A DNA stretch of 64,000 bases from Anaerocolumna xylanovorans DSM 12503 (GCF_900143645.1 NZ_FRFD01000015.1:1-64000), one strand, 5' to 3'; shown: positions 18,668 to 28,297, counted from the stretch's first letter. Made by a program: numbers and translations. Notes: generated by a model from the letters alone, not told the origin.

Positions 18668-19683
18668 GTCTGGCAAAAAGAGTGATACATCAAATCTTAG
18701 GGGATAAGCGTACTCTGGCATTGATGGTATTTGCCCCGCTGTTAATCCTTTCTCTTATCTATCTGCTGCTTGGAGATTCAGGGTACAAACCTTCCATAGC
18801 AATTGATGAAAGTAAGCTGCCGGAGGCCCTCGTAACTGCCCTTAAGGAACAGGAGGCAGACATTATTAATGCAGCAGCGGCAGCTTCCGACCCGGATAAG
18901 TATCTAAAAAATAACAAACAGGTGGATGCCGTATTTTCCATGTCACAATCCGCCTCCAGCATAACCATGTACGAATCCTCCAGTAAGAGCGGAGAAGCTA
19001 TGAAGGCAATACGTGGAGCTTTGGAAGCTCTTAACCCTGCAATGAAAATGGACACCCGTTATGTCTATGGAGGGGAAGATGATTCCACTTTTCAGACAAT
19101 GGGATACATCTTTCTTGGGGTAATTGCTTTCTTCTTCATCTTTATAATATCCGGTATGGCCCTGGTAAGAGAGCGCAACAGCGGCACGCTGGAAAGAATG
19201 CTGATGACTCCTATAAAAAGACGCAGTATTATCGGAGGATATACCATCGGATATGGTATATTTGCAATTATACAGACCATTATTCTGGTCTTATTTAACA
19301 TTTATGTTCTTGGCCTTAGCAGTAAGGGAAATGTGCTTTGGGTAATCCTCATTATGCTGCTCCTTGCTATTACAGCAGTTGCCCTGGGTGAATTTATTTC
19401 TATCTTTGCCAATTCAGAATTTCAGGTAGTACAGTTTATCCCACTTATAATCATTCCCCAGATATTCTTCTCAGGGCTGATACCTCTTGATACTCTGCCA
19501 TACCACCTGGGCGTTCTAAGCTATGTCATGCCAATCTATTATGGCTGTACGGCAATTAAGAAGATAATGGTGTATGGATATGGCTTTGGTGGAATCTGGT
19601 TCTTTTTACTTGCTCTTACTGTTTATATTGCTCTGCTTAGTACCTTCAATACACTGGTATTGAAAAAATATAGAAAATTGTAA
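18661..19683 (+). CDS. ABC-2 type transporter permease
   Basis: A 340-residue permease with one N-terminal helix (about 20-40), an extracellular domain (about 45-140) and five C-terminal helices (about 145-335). This is the standard ABC2_membrane_3 layout (YhfP/YadH-like). The segment LVRERNSGTLERMLMTPIKR is the family's coupling region. It overlaps the ATPase gene by seven bases and should form a dimeric exporter with it. The substrate is unknown. Confidence 0.9.
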   Translation: MLSLAKRVIHQILGDKRTLALMVFAPLLILSLIYLLLGDSGYKPSIAIDESKLPEALVTALKEQEADIINAAAAASDPDKYLKNNKQVDAVFSMSQSASSITMYESSSKSGEAMKAIRGALEALNPAMKMDTRYVYGGEDDSTFQTMGYIFLGVIAFFFIFIISGMALVRERNSGTLERMLMTPIKRRSIIGGYTIGYGIFAIIQTIILVLFNIYVLGLSSKGNVLWVILIMLLLAITAVALGEFISIFANSEFQVVQFIPLIIIPQIFFSGLIPLDTLPYHLGVLSYVMPIYYGCTAIKKIMVYGYGFGGIWFFLLALTVYIALLSTFNTLVLKKYRKL

Positions 19684-19688
19684 ACATG

Positions 19689-19736
19689 AAAAAACGGACC
19701 CAGTGCTTAAGTCAGTTATGACTGTGCCCGGGTCCG
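19689..19736 (-). terminator. Intrinsic terminator (minus strand)
   Basis: A GC-rich stem CGGACCC / GGGTCCG, extended by GTGC / GC-type pairs, is followed on the minus strand by TTTTTT (19689-19694). It would end the transcript of the secreted Big2/pseudo-transglutaminase gene after a family A repeat, and it lies just behind the ABC-2 permease gene. Confidence 0.8.
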
Positions 19737-19762
19737 GCTATTTATATGTTTTCAAACTAATT

Positions 19763-19836
19763 CCCATGCATTTTGCAAGCTCGCTTGCGATACTGCCCAA
19801 ATAGAAATTTGAAAATGCAACGCATTTTTCAAACTA
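19763..19836 (-). repeat. Family A element abutting a stop codon
   Basis: On the minus strand the first hairpin TTTGAAAAATGC / GCATTTTCAAA (19808-19833) begins directly at the stop codon of the upstream gene. GGGCAGT, a TATCGCAAG...CTTGCAAAA imperfect stem and TGCATGGG follow. This is the one copy that sits in a 3' untranslated region rather than a leader. Confidence 0.75.
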
Positions 19837-21390
19837 ATCTCCAGATCCAACAGTATAGATTAACGATGATTCCCAGTCCTTCGTAAGATAACATTCTATT
19901 TTGCCTTTCGAATATTTCGTTGTCAGCTTTGAACCATTACCAAATATCGGCTCCAGATTAAATAACCGTAGTGCTTCCCAGTCCTTCATTTGATCTCCTT
20001 CTGATTGTCCGCCTCTTATATAGGGCGCATACTCAGATGACTTAAAATATTCTTTCGTCGTCTTCGTATATACCTTGGAATTTATAGTCTTAACAGAACC
20101 TTTATTCTTCACCAGTACGAAAAACACGTCACAATAGGTATCATTATAGCGGTAAACAACCGCCACTCCCGGTTTTACTCCTGTTATGCTGCCATTCTGG
20201 ACAGTTACTATGGAAGTATCTGAGGAATATATATTATTGTTTAAATCACCTGCTGATAATTTTTTTGTCTCTCCAACACTGACCACCTGCTGCTGTGTAT
20301 CCTTACCGATTATCCAAGCGGGCAAGTGTGTCTTACGGTATATGGAATCCACATCCGCACCGTTAAAATCATAGTCGGACAGTAACTTGGCGGACGCTCC
20401 AAACTCAATGGAATCCACATATCCTGCGTCTTCTTCCGTTTCATCTTCATCCGTATAACTGCTCTCGTTTTTCTGATATATCTTTACAGAATTCCATGTT
20501 TCACAGCCATACTTTTTTTCAGTCCCATATCCCTCTACAATCTGGCAGTTAAATCCAAGATTGTTCAAAACAGCTCTGTTAACAATTGCAAAACCTATGG
20601 AAAGAGAGTTTTTTTCAATCAGCATCGAATGTGCCTTTTTATATTTACCTACCAGGGTAATCCCTTTCTTCCATGAAAGATAATCCAGTTCTTTATATTT
20701 TTTTTCAGAAATCTGCGTACTTCCATGGTTTACAACAGCGTTTAAGGCCGCACTGATGCGCTGGTTTGTTGTTGTATTTTTCGGATCTGCAGCTGTTTTT
20801 ATGAATTTCTTAATTAAATCATTTTCCTTTTTAACATCAGCCTTTGAAATATCAGTGGACTTTTTACTTGTATAAGAAATAGAATCCATCGCGCTGTCCC
20901 CGGTCAAATCAACATAACTGCTGGGAGAATAAGTCTTATCGGCAAGTACAGTAATATGAAAGGTGTCTACAAGTTTCTTTCCATCATATACCTTTAGTGT
21001 TGCTGTTCCCGGACTTATTGCATATACTCTCATATTATAAGGCATAACAGTGCGCATGTTTCCAGCTGCATCGGGAAGCCATATTGCCGCAGCATCCAGA
21101 TCCGTATTTGCCTTTAAGCCAAAGACACTGTCATCTGAAATCACATAGGTATAATTCATAAAGTCTTTATAATTCATATTAAAGGAATTCGGATAAACAT
21201 CATAAAAATAATCACGTAATCCTCCAACCTGATAAGCAAATCCTCCCGTTGGATGATATTGATTTAAGACTACATCTTCATCTGCGTACACTTTTCTGGC
21301 AGATGTAATAACAAATATAACAAGTATCATACTCATCATAAAAAAGTATTTGCAATGAAGCTTGTTTCCCTTTTTTAGGTTGTTTTTCAT
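19834..21390 (-). CDS. Secreted protein with Big2-like domains and a transglutaminase-like core lacking the catalytic triad
   Basis: A 518-residue exported protein with a signal peptide (about 17-36, MMSMILVIFVITSARKVYA). An N-terminal Ig-like segment (about 70-150) ends in ISPGTATLKVYDGKK. The middle part (about 180-310) has the spacing of a transglutaminase-like fold (SIGFAIVNRAVLNNLGFNCQ, then GCETWNSVKIY). However, the usual Cys is absent from the first motif and the HAW motif reads CETW, so it should be inactive. A second Big2-like domain (about 365-430) and a C-terminal region follow. It may be a surface adhesin or scaffold. The domain reading is by eye and moderately certain. Confidence 0.6.
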   Translation of the reverse strand: MKNNLKKGNKLHCKYFFMMSMILVIFVITSARKVYADEDVVLNQYHPTGGFAYQVGGLRDYFYDVYPNSFNMNYKDFMNYTYVISDDSVFGLKANTDLDAAAIWLPDAAGNMRTVMPYNMRVYAISPGTATLKVYDGKKLVDTFHITVLADKTYSPSSYVDLTGDSAMDSISYTSKKSTDISKADVKKENDLIKKFIKTAADPKNTTTNQRISAALNAVVNHGSTQISEKKYKELDYLSWKKGITLVGKYKKAHSMLIEKNSLSIGFAIVNRAVLNNLGFNCQIVEGYGTEKKYGCETWNSVKIYQKNESSYTDEDETEEDAGYVDSIEFGASAKLLSDYDFNGADVDSIYRKTHLPAWIIGKDTQQQVVSVGETKKLSAGDLNNNIYSSDTSIVTVQNGSITGVKPGVAVVYRYNDTYCDVFFVLVKNKGSVKTINSKVYTKTTKEYFKSSEYAPYIRGGQSEGDQMKDWEALRLFNLEPIFGNGSKLTTKYSKGKIECYLTKDWESSLIYTVGSGD

Positions 21391-21444
21391 GGTTTGAGTC
21401 CCCTTTATCCATTGTTCTGTCTAAAAATCAAGCAAAATTACTCT

Positions 21445-22368
21445 TTAAAAAGTCGGAATATAAGAAGCTTCATTGGTAGGCTTAGGATATACTTTGTTAT
21501 ATCCTACGACAGACATCCTGTAGCTTGCTGCACTATAATCCTCATCGGGTACGAATATAGTCTCTTTGCCCGTCTCTTTTGCCGATAAATCACCCCAGAA
21601 ATGATTCGATATATCTACAATCTTTCCCTTTTCATCATACCAGCAAATCTGAAAATATATATGGGCAACCTCGGAAGAATTGTTTTTAAATTTAACCGAA
21701 ATTTCACTGTCGGAAGGACTTAACACCCCGCCTTTTACATCCGTTACTGCCAGTTTAGAGGAGCAGTCCGTATATGTAATGTTTGACAAAAGCGCTTCTG
21801 TTTCAAAACTGCTTACTTCAAGAGTGCTTTTTGAAAAGTCACAGCCAGAATCCTCCTCCGGCATATACTTTACATAAAGTGATTTTCCCGGGAGCAAACT
21901 GTAAACACTTATCGAACCATAATCAAGGAAATCTCCGTTGGATGCTCTTAGAACTACAGCAAACCTGACTGATTCAAAAAAGCCCTCCTTTGTATTGTTT
22001 GTAACCTTAACAAGATGTTCTCCGTTTGGAAGTTTTCCGCAGAATTTTGCTGTCACATCCATTTTTTTTACAGTCAGGTTAATTTTGCGTGTATAAGCCT
22101 TGCCTTTAATCGTTAAAGTAGTCTTTCCCGGTGATTTTGCTTTTACCAATAATTCGTCATCGGAGGTTTTCGTGATTGTCGCTATCTTTTTATTGCTGTT
22201 AGTCACCTTGAGTATCTCGCCGATTTTTTGGAATGTATAATAAAATTCATATCCTACATAAAACCTATCATTCACCGTATTATCTGCCTTGACCTCCATT
22301 GCCGGAAAGCTGCCTGTCAGTATAATCAATATTAACACCAGAAGCAAGGGCCCTTTCGGTTTTTTCAT
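21445..22368 (-). CDS. Secreted protein with Big2-like domain
   Basis: A 307-residue exported protein. A signal peptide lies at about 5-27 (LLLVLILIILTGSFPAMEVKA). A Big2-like domain (about 30-90) shows KKIATITKTSDDELLVKAKSPG, and two beta-rich domains follow that recall FxLYD-type folds (LVKVTNNTKEGFFESVRFAV; VKFKNNSSEVAHIYFQICWY). The start at 22368 is preferred because GGTGGG lies before it; a longer frame begins inside the leader. It is separated from the biosynthetic cluster by its own promoter at 22425-22453, so it is probably not part of that operon. Confidence 0.65.
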   Translation of the reverse strand: MKKPKGPLLLVLILIILTGSFPAMEVKADNTVNDRFYVGYEFYYTFQKIGEILKVTNSNKKIATITKTSDDELLVKAKSPGKTTLTIKGKAYTRKINLTVKKMDVTAKFCGKLPNGEHLVKVTNNTKEGFFESVRFAVVLRASNGDFLDYGSISVYSLLPGKSLYVKYMPEEDSGCDFSKSTLEVSSFETEALLSNITYTDCSSKLAVTDVKGGVLSPSDSEISVKFKNNSSEVAHIYFQICWYDEKGKIVDISNHFWGDLSAKETGKETIFVPDEDYSAASYRMSVVGYNKVYPKPTNEASYIPTF

Positions 22369-22424
22369 ATCCCACCTCAATTTATCCTTTCGTTTAATAA
22401 GAAAACATTGCAAACATATTCTAT

Positions 22425-22453
22425 ATGCTACTATTTATTTCATTTTTTGTCAA
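22425..22453 (-). promoter_or_regulatory. Promoter of the secreted Big2 gene
   Basis: On the minus strand TTGACA (22448-22453) and TAGCAT (22425-22430) are 17 bases apart, giving a leader of about 50 bases. Together with the hairpin at 22509-22529 this marks the end of the biosynthetic operon. Confidence 0.65.
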
Positions 22454-22505
22454 TATTCGTCCTATATTTAAACGCAGGAAATGTTCAAAAAAACGCTTCT
22501 GCAAA

Positions 22506-23531
22506 TTAGAAAAGCTTTATTAGCTTTTCAATCAATATTCTTTCTTCCTTGTACAAGGAAATCAAATCCGCTGCTATGATGTCTAATATAAGGGTTTCCT
22601 TTGATATCAGATATTTAATATGTAAATTTCTTAATACCAATGCTTTTTTCTCTATCTCCATAAACTCATCTAAAAGAAGGGAATCTTCCTTCATGCATTT
22701 GTTATCAAATAGAAACCTGATTCTCATTACCATTACCTTTTTATGTTCATAAATTAAATGCAGTATTCTAATATCGTTTAAAGCTCTGCTATCTCTCTCC
22801 AGAAAATGTCGGCTTAACTCGGGGTAAACATTCATACCAAATAGTTTTTTCCGATTGGGATTGTTAATCATCCTGAATTTTTCATCATAACTATTACCGT
22901 ATAAATAGTCAACCAATGCTTCTTTTATACAGATTTTATCCAAGGTATAGGAAATGCCTTCTTTTTTCGTCAACATAAATATATGCGTAACATAATCCAT
23001 ACTCCCAACTCCCAGGGAATTATCCAGTAAACTGTCTATGGTAAGGAATGCTTTTTCTACCTCTTCAAAAGCGACCGTTGATAATGACAATTTGTTTTCT
23101 TTATTATATCCTAATAACTTAAATTGCCTGTGTTCTTTATCGAATCCTGTTATCAAATTATCATGAATAAAATTACGGTTGGTGTACGCCGCCTTCGTTG
23201 GAATATAGAATTCATTTAAGCAAAGCTGGGTATAACAGCCGCAGGTTATATTATTTATCAGCAAATCACAGATATTTAAATTGTTATATTTAATAAAATC
23301 CCTGTTGATCTTTTGCGTTTCAAGATAGGGGATGCCCGTATAATTTTTCTCCAGGAGCGAAAACCACATACACCCCTCCTGATCCCATTCCCACTGTATA
23401 AAATTACTGTAGAACCATGGCAAAATACTGGTATCTCCAAATATGACAGACAAAGAAAAATACTGTAATCCTACTATGGGGGATATATGATGATATACAG
23501 GGAGTTCTTTATATTGTTCAGACATGGTCAT
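22506..23531 (-). CDS. Free-standing BtrH-like protein lacking the active-site Cys
   Basis: A 341-residue protein that I align by eye with the last 320 residues of the hybrid synthetase at 28298. Shared landmarks are the N-terminal SPIVGLQYFSLSVIFGD (where the synthetase has SCFYNSLFSLLRLND), a central strand-and-His segment NRNFIHDNLITGFDKEHRQF (synthetase HLAHTLAIVDYKKEEELF), an Asp/Glu-rich helix and a long helical tail. This is the layout of BtrH-type acyltransferases (BtrH_N plus a helical C-domain), which move acyl groups from carrier proteins to amines. The expected catalytic Cys is a Leu here. It may be a partner or regulator of the terminal domain rather than an enzyme. Start at 23531 follows AAAGGAAG. 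It is the last gene of the operon. Confidence 0.6.
   Translation of the reverse strand: MTMSEQYKELPVYHHISPIVGLQYFSLSVIFGDTSILPWFYSNFIQWEWDQEGCMWFSLLEKNYTGIPYLETQKINRDFIKYNNLNICDLLINNITCGCYTQLCLNEFYIPTKAAYTNRNFIHDNLITGFDKEHRQFKLLGYNKENKLSLSTVAFEEVEKAFLTIDSLLDNSLGVGSMDYVTHIFMLTKKEGISYTLDKICIKEALVDYLYGNSYDEKFRMINNPNRKKLFGMNVYPELSRHFLERDSRALNDIRILHLIYEHKKVMVMRIRFLFDNKCMKEDSLLLDEFMEIEKKALVLRNLHIKYLISKETLILDIIAADLISLYKEERILIEKLIKLF
22509..22529 (-). terminator. Small hairpin at the end of the biosynthetic operon
   Basis: GAAAAGCT / AGCTTTTC forms a hairpin that overlaps the final codons, and TTTTTTT follows about 15 bases later on the minus strand. As a terminator it is weak, but it sits where the operon should end. 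Confidence 0.4.
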
Positions 23532-23544
23532 TATTCTTCCTTTC

Positions 23545-25245
23545 TCAAAGGCTTCCTTGGTATTTTGGCTCACTTAAAAATATTTGCCCATTATCCAGTG
23601 CAAAGACCTTGTCACATCTGGATATGGTATATATCTTATGTGTTATTACTATAATTGTAATTCTGTTTTTAAGCTTATCTAATGTTTCCAATACCTGCTT
23701 TTCCGACTCTGCATCCAATGCCGCCGTTGGTTCATCCAGTAGCATAATATGTGCTTTTTTTAATAATGCTCTTGCTATGGCAATCCTTTGGATTTGTCCG
23801 CCGGAAAGACTCGTTCCATTTCCTACTGCGGTATCATAGCCCTCTGGCAGTTCAGAAATAAATTCATGACACAAAGCATCTTTGGAAGCCTGTATGATCT
23901 GTTCCATGTCAGCAGTCCAATTGCCATATTGGATATTTTCCTTTATTGTTCCCGGGAAAAGATATGGTTCCTGCGGCACATAGGATGTCATATTTCTAAG
24001 CTGCCAAACTGAATATTCCTGTATTCCCCGTCCTTTTATTAAAATATCTCCGCTGTCATTACCATAAAACCCTAAAAGCAGTTTGATAATTGTACTTTTC
24101 CCGCTTCCGCTTGGTCCTACAATTGCCACATAATCCCCTTCTGCAATTTCGAAGTTAACATCATTTAATATATTTTTCTTTTCTTTATATCCAAAATGTA
24201 CATGGTCAAACTGAATGATTTTATCCCCATAAGCAGTCTCCATACATATGGATTGTTCTTCTGAATCTTCACCAAAATTTTCTCTTTCTGCATTCCAAAA
24301 CATTTCCAGCCGTTCGACAGACACCAGGGATTTCTGAACATTTGCATAAAATATTCCAATATTATCAAACATATATCCTGCATTCACCAATAAGTAAGCA
24401 CTGGCAATGATTTCACCTATGGATAATATTCCTCTGCGCATAAGCATAATACCGGCAGCTAACACTACAATTTCTTTAAAATAATACATAAAGCCCGAAA
24501 ACAGCACAATGATTGCCTCTAATCCCCCCTGCTTCTTGGTAAGCCCTTTCACTTTATTGCATTCCTCTGAATAGTTTTTATGAAGCAGGTTTGAAATTCC
24601 AAGAATCTTAGTATCCTCCAGTCCATTCAATAAATCCATTAATTTGCTGCTGGACTCACTTTTGGCATTCTGTAGTTTTCCGCTGATGATTTTGTTCTTT
24701 TTGGCACAGAATGTAGTAAACAGGATACTGATTATTCCAAAAAACAGAACAATAAGCCCCATAATCCAGTTTAAGCTTAGAAGTGCACCAATGGATATGG
24801 GCCCTATAAAACATACTGAGAGGAACTCTTTTATTTTTACAGAATACAAATCTTCTATTTGCTTTATATCATCTGTAAAAAGAGACATAAGATTGCCGGC
24901 ATGAAATTTACTGCTTTCTTCTTTCTTTAAATAAATAACATGCTGATAAAAGCGTAACTTTATTTCTGTAATAGCTTCTTTCATATATTTATTGGAAAGA
25001 TAACCTGCTATAGGGATAATCAGAAAAGCAACAAGCAATGCAACCCCAAGTATGCCAATGGCATAATATAAATAATCAATATTGTTTTTAGCTGCTGCAG
25101 TAACTGCATACTGCACAGCAAATGCAATAACTACATTCAGGCAGATAACAATAACCAGCTGTTCTATTCCAGCTGCTATAAAATATTTAAAGGCATACTT
25201 GCCCAGATTTTCTTTAATTTTTTTATATAACTCCGTGATTTTCAT
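23545..25245 (-). CDS. ABC exporter half-transporter (membrane-ATPase fusion), cluster exporter 1
   Basis: A 566-residue half-transporter with six membrane helices (about 15-310) and a C-terminal ATPase (about 340-560). Motifs are Walker A (GPSGSGKSTIIKLLLG), signature (LSGGQIQRIAIARAL), Walker B (IMLLDEPTAALD) and switch His (VITHKIYTI). All catalytic residues are canonical. It follows a second, less canonical half-transporter by 24 bases, so the two likely form a heterodimeric exporter for the product of the adjacent synthetases or a self-resistance pump. It is in the same minus-strand operon. Confidence 0.92.
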   Translation of the reverse strand: MKITELYKKIKENLGKYAFKYFIAAGIEQLVIVICLNVVIAFAVQYAVTAAAKNNIDYLYYAIGILGVALLVAFLIIPIAGYLSNKYMKEAITEIKLRFYQHVIYLKKEESSKFHAGNLMSLFTDDIKQIEDLYSVKIKEFLSVCFIGPISIGALLSLNWIMGLIVLFFGIISILFTTFCAKKNKIISGKLQNAKSESSSKLMDLLNGLEDTKILGISNLLHKNYSEECNKVKGLTKKQGGLEAIIVLFSGFMYYFKEIVVLAAGIMLMRRGILSIGEIIASAYLLVNAGYMFDNIGIFYANVQKSLVSVERLEMFWNAERENFGEDSEEQSICMETAYGDKIIQFDHVHFGYKEKKNILNDVNFEIAEGDYVAIVGPSGSGKSTIIKLLLGFYGNDSGDILIKGRGIQEYSVWQLRNMTSYVPQEPYLFPGTIKENIQYGNWTADMEQIIQASKDALCHEFISELPEGYDTAVGNGTSLSGGQIQRIAIARALLKKAHIMLLDEPTAALDAESEKQVLETLDKLKNRITIIVITHKIYTISRCDKVFALDNGQIFLSEPKYQGSL

Positions 25246-25269
25246 TTTTCAATCCAGCCTCCTGCATCA

Positions 25270-26994
25270 TTAATTTTGAATCATATACATTGACTGGTAC
25301 ATAGAATTTTTCATTAACTCCTCATGGGATCCGCCTTGTACTATGCGGTGATTGTGTACCAGAATGATTTCATCAGCATTGGATGCCAATTGAATATCAT
25401 GTGTAACCATTACTATCGTATGGTTCTGCTTTAAAACATTAAGAGAATTCAGTATTGTTTCAACAGATAGAGGGTCTAACCCGGAAGTGGCTTCATCTAA
25501 TATAATAAGCGGTGCTTTTCTTAATATCACCCTTGCCATAGCAATCCTCTGCCTTTGCCCCTTGGACAGGTTCATTCCCCTCTCTGTCAGAATAGTTTTG
25601 GACCCATCCGGCAATTTGTTAATCACTTCATTTAAATTGGCCATTGTCATAGCTTTCGCTATCTCTTCCTCCTCATAGCTTTCCACACTGTATAATAGGT
25701 TTTTCTCAATAGATTCCGGTAATAGAAATGCAGTTTGCGTCATAACTGCGATTTGTTTTCTTAATTCTGACAAATCACTTTCGCACACCTCCCGGTTAAA
25801 CACCTTAACCGAGCCCTTATAATCTTCATATAAGCCGGAAATCAGCTTTATAATTGAGCTTTTACCGCTGCCGCTTTCACCGACAATTGCAATCAGCTGA
25901 TTCTTTTTTACGGAAAATGTTATACCTTCCAATACATTGACATCTGAATATGCAAAATAAACGTTTGAGAAATCTACAACGGAATCCGAATCAATTAGCG
26001 GAAGTATTCCTCCGGTTCTCTCCTCCTCCAATGAATAGAGCTCTTCAACTTTTTGCATTGGGGATAGTGTTTCTCTATATTTTGTTGAAAATCTTAACAG
26101 TGTTTCAATAGGAACAAAGATATTAACAATCAGGAGGCTGAACGCCGGAAGCAAGCCAATCGTCCCCTCTCCCCTCATAGCTAAATAGGCACAGTACAAC
26201 GGTATGACGCATTGGGGAAATATCCGCAGAAAAAAGTTTAAAGGACTGGCCTTTGTTTTAATTTTTTCAATCTCCAAGCTTTTATCTTTTACTTTTATAA
26301 GCTGCTTATGGAATTTTGATGAAAACATATCAAACAGATGATATGTTTTAATTATGTCCAATCCCTCTATCGTGCATTTTAAAAGGTAATTAACTCCACC
26401 TATATTATCCTGATTATCCGCCGCTTTTTTTTCTATCGGCTTATTAATTATTCCAAAAAGAAGTGTAGGTACCGGTATTGAAATAATGCACACCAATGTA
26501 AGTTTCCAGCTATACCAGAACATAACGGCCATGGTCATCAATATAATAACCGGAGATGCTATGGCACCCGGCAGCAGTTTAATATACTCTTCTACCGACA
26601 GCATATTCTCATGTATCGTTGTATATAGCTCTCCGGCATTATACTTTTTAACCGTGTTTAAAGGCAGTTTCTGAATATGTTCCGATAACCGTACCTTTTC
26701 ATTTTTTACTATTTTAGCAGAAAAATGAACGCTTCTCTTGGCTGCAAGAAATTTACCCAGACCGTATACAATAGCCAGACCTATCACAACAGGTATAAAA
26801 TCCAAAAATTTATAAATGTTTTTGCTGTTATTGACATCTATGGTTGTCTTTATTATGTATGTAATTGCAATTTCAACCACTGTCACTAAAACAAAAATCA
26901 TTGCTGTCAAAAATAATCCTGCCACTTCCCGAGCAGAAACGGCTGGCGGAAACATTAACCGCTTTCGTCTATGGATTTTCTTCTCTTTTTTCAT
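25270..26994 (-). CDS. ABC exporter half-transporter, cluster exporter 2
   Basis: A 574-residue half-transporter with six membrane helices (about 25-320) and an ATPase domain. Walker A (GESGSGKSSIIKLISG) and Walker B (LIILDEATSGLD) are intact, but the signature reads LSKGQRQRIAMARVI with Lys in place of the second Gly. One altered signature motif in a pair is the classic mark of an asymmetric heterodimeric exporter; the partner at 23545 keeps LSGGQ. The ATG at 26994 is favoured because AAAGGGA lies upstream; a TTG further up is possible. Confidence 0.9.
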   Translation of the reverse strand: MKKEKKIHRRKRLMFPPAVSAREVAGLFLTAMIFVLVTVVEIAITYIIKTTIDVNNSKNIYKFLDFIPVVIGLAIVYGLGKFLAAKRSVHFSAKIVKNEKVRLSEHIQKLPLNTVKKYNAGELYTTIHENMLSVEEYIKLLPGAIASPVIILMTMAVMFWYSWKLTLVCIISIPVPTLLFGIINKPIEKKAADNQDNIGGVNYLLKCTIEGLDIIKTYHLFDMFSSKFHKQLIKVKDKSLEIEKIKTKASPLNFFLRIFPQCVIPLYCAYLAMRGEGTIGLLPAFSLLIVNIFVPIETLLRFSTKYRETLSPMQKVEELYSLEEERTGGILPLIDSDSVVDFSNVYFAYSDVNVLEGITFSVKKNQLIAIVGESGSGKSSIIKLISGLYEDYKGSVKVFNREVCESDLSELRKQIAVMTQTAFLLPESIEKNLLYSVESYEEEEIAKAMTMANLNEVINKLPDGSKTILTERGMNLSKGQRQRIAMARVILRKAPLIILDEATSGLDPLSVETILNSLNVLKQNHTIVMVTHDIQLASNADEIILVHNHRIVQGGSHEELMKNSMYQSMYMIQN

Positions 26995-27039
26995 CTCTCT
27001 GTCCCTTTCGAGCAATGGTGTTTTTTATCCCTTTTTTCA

Positions 27040-28248
27040 TTACAAATCGGCATATAATGAACTGATTTTATCACAAAGGCTTATATATTCTCCTTCTTTT
27101 ATATTTTTGTTTTTTAGGATAGGGTATATCTCCCCTAAAAGTACCATCACTTCTTTCTTTTTTATTAGTTTATTATCCGAAATCAATTGTTTAACTTTTA
27201 ACTGAAGACTTAAATATGGATTCGCTGCATTTTCCTCATAATCTTTTTTATCAAGATTTTCATTTTTTATGCTTACAACCAGCCCCATAGACTTTTTTAT
27301 TGCTTCAAACCTTCCGTGCTTTAGCAGCTCTTCAAATTGATTGACATTTTCCTGCTTATTGATTGCAAATGTACTGGCATCAGGATAATCATCAGCCACC
27401 ATTTTACATAAAGTATCCCCAGGGCCTAATTCAACAAAATACCTGACCCCGCTATTATACATATAGTCGATAGATTTCTGCCAATTCACCTGGTGGATAA
27501 TGTGTTTTCCCAAATAAGAGCCGAAATAATTCTGGTTTATATAAGGGAGTCCGTCCAAATTGCTTATAACCGGATACTTTAAATCCATAAATACCGTATC
27601 CCTGCAATATTTTTCAAACTCCCCGGCACATTCCTCCATTAATATGCTGTGAAAGGGTATATTTACCTTTAAAGGAATTACCGTAGCATGTAGCTTTTTT
27701 AATTTAGTTTCTGCTTTTTTAATTCCGCTATAATTACCTGATATTACTTTCTGTCTGGATGAGTTATAATTTGATATTGACACAACAGATTCCTCATCCT
27801 CCGAGACCTCTTTGCAGACGCAGTCTAATACTGCAGTGGAAACTCCGAAAACAGCGCTCATTCCTCCCCTGTTTTCACCATGCACCTTCATTAATCTGCC
27901 TCTTTCCCTGACCAACTCCAATGCCTTTGCAAAATGGATTCCTCCGGCACATGTTATAGCCGCTATTTCCCCCAAACTATGTCCTGCCAGAAATAATGGT
28001 TCTAATTCATATACTTCTTTGAAGGTCTCAAACGCAGCCATCTCATAGGTCAATAAAAGCGGCTGTACATCTTCTGTATCCATTAATCCTTCTTCCGACG
28101 CATTTCTGCATAGCTCCGGCATATTAAGATGCAATGTATCGCTTGCTTCTTCAAAAATTCTTTTGAAAGACGGGTATTTTCTTATAAAGTCCTGCTCCAT
28201 TCCTTTATACTGAGAACCTTGTCCAGTAAATAAATATCCTATATTCAT
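27040..28248 (-). CDS. Free-standing malonyl-CoA acyltransferase (trans-AT)
   Basis: A 402-residue acyltransferase of the FabD/PKS type. It shows FTGQGSQYKGM at the N-terminus, catalytic Ser91 in AGHSLGEIAA, and the conserved late His in NIPFHSILM at about residue 200. The core ends near 290 and an extra C-terminal segment of about 110 residues, Lys-rich and of unknown fold, follows. The PKS module in the next gene has no built-in AT, so this protein is expected to load its carrier domain with malonyl groups in trans. It sits between the synthetase and exporter genes, in the same orientation and with short spacing. Confidence 0.9.
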   Translation of the reverse strand: MNIGYLFTGQGSQYKGMEQDFIRKYPSFKRIFEEASDTLHLNMPELCRNASEEGLMDTEDVQPLLLTYEMAAFETFKEVYELEPLFLAGHSLGEIAAITCAGGIHFAKALELVRERGRLMKVHGENRGGMSAVFGVSTAVLDCVCKEVSEDEESVVSISNYNSSRQKVISGNYSGIKKAETKLKKLHATVIPLKVNIPFHSILMEECAGEFEKYCRDTVFMDLKYPVISNLDGLPYINQNYFGSYLGKHIIHQVNWQKSIDYMYNSGVRYFVELGPGDTLCKMVADDYPDASTFAINKQENVNQFEELLKHGRFEAIKKSMGLVVSIKNENLDKKDYEENAANPYLSLQLKVKQLISDNKLIKKKEVMVLLGEIYPILKNKNIKEGEYISLCDKISSLYADL

Positions 28249-28297
28249 GTACTTAACCTCATTTAGACTATTTTGCAGTTCATAATAATATGAACCC

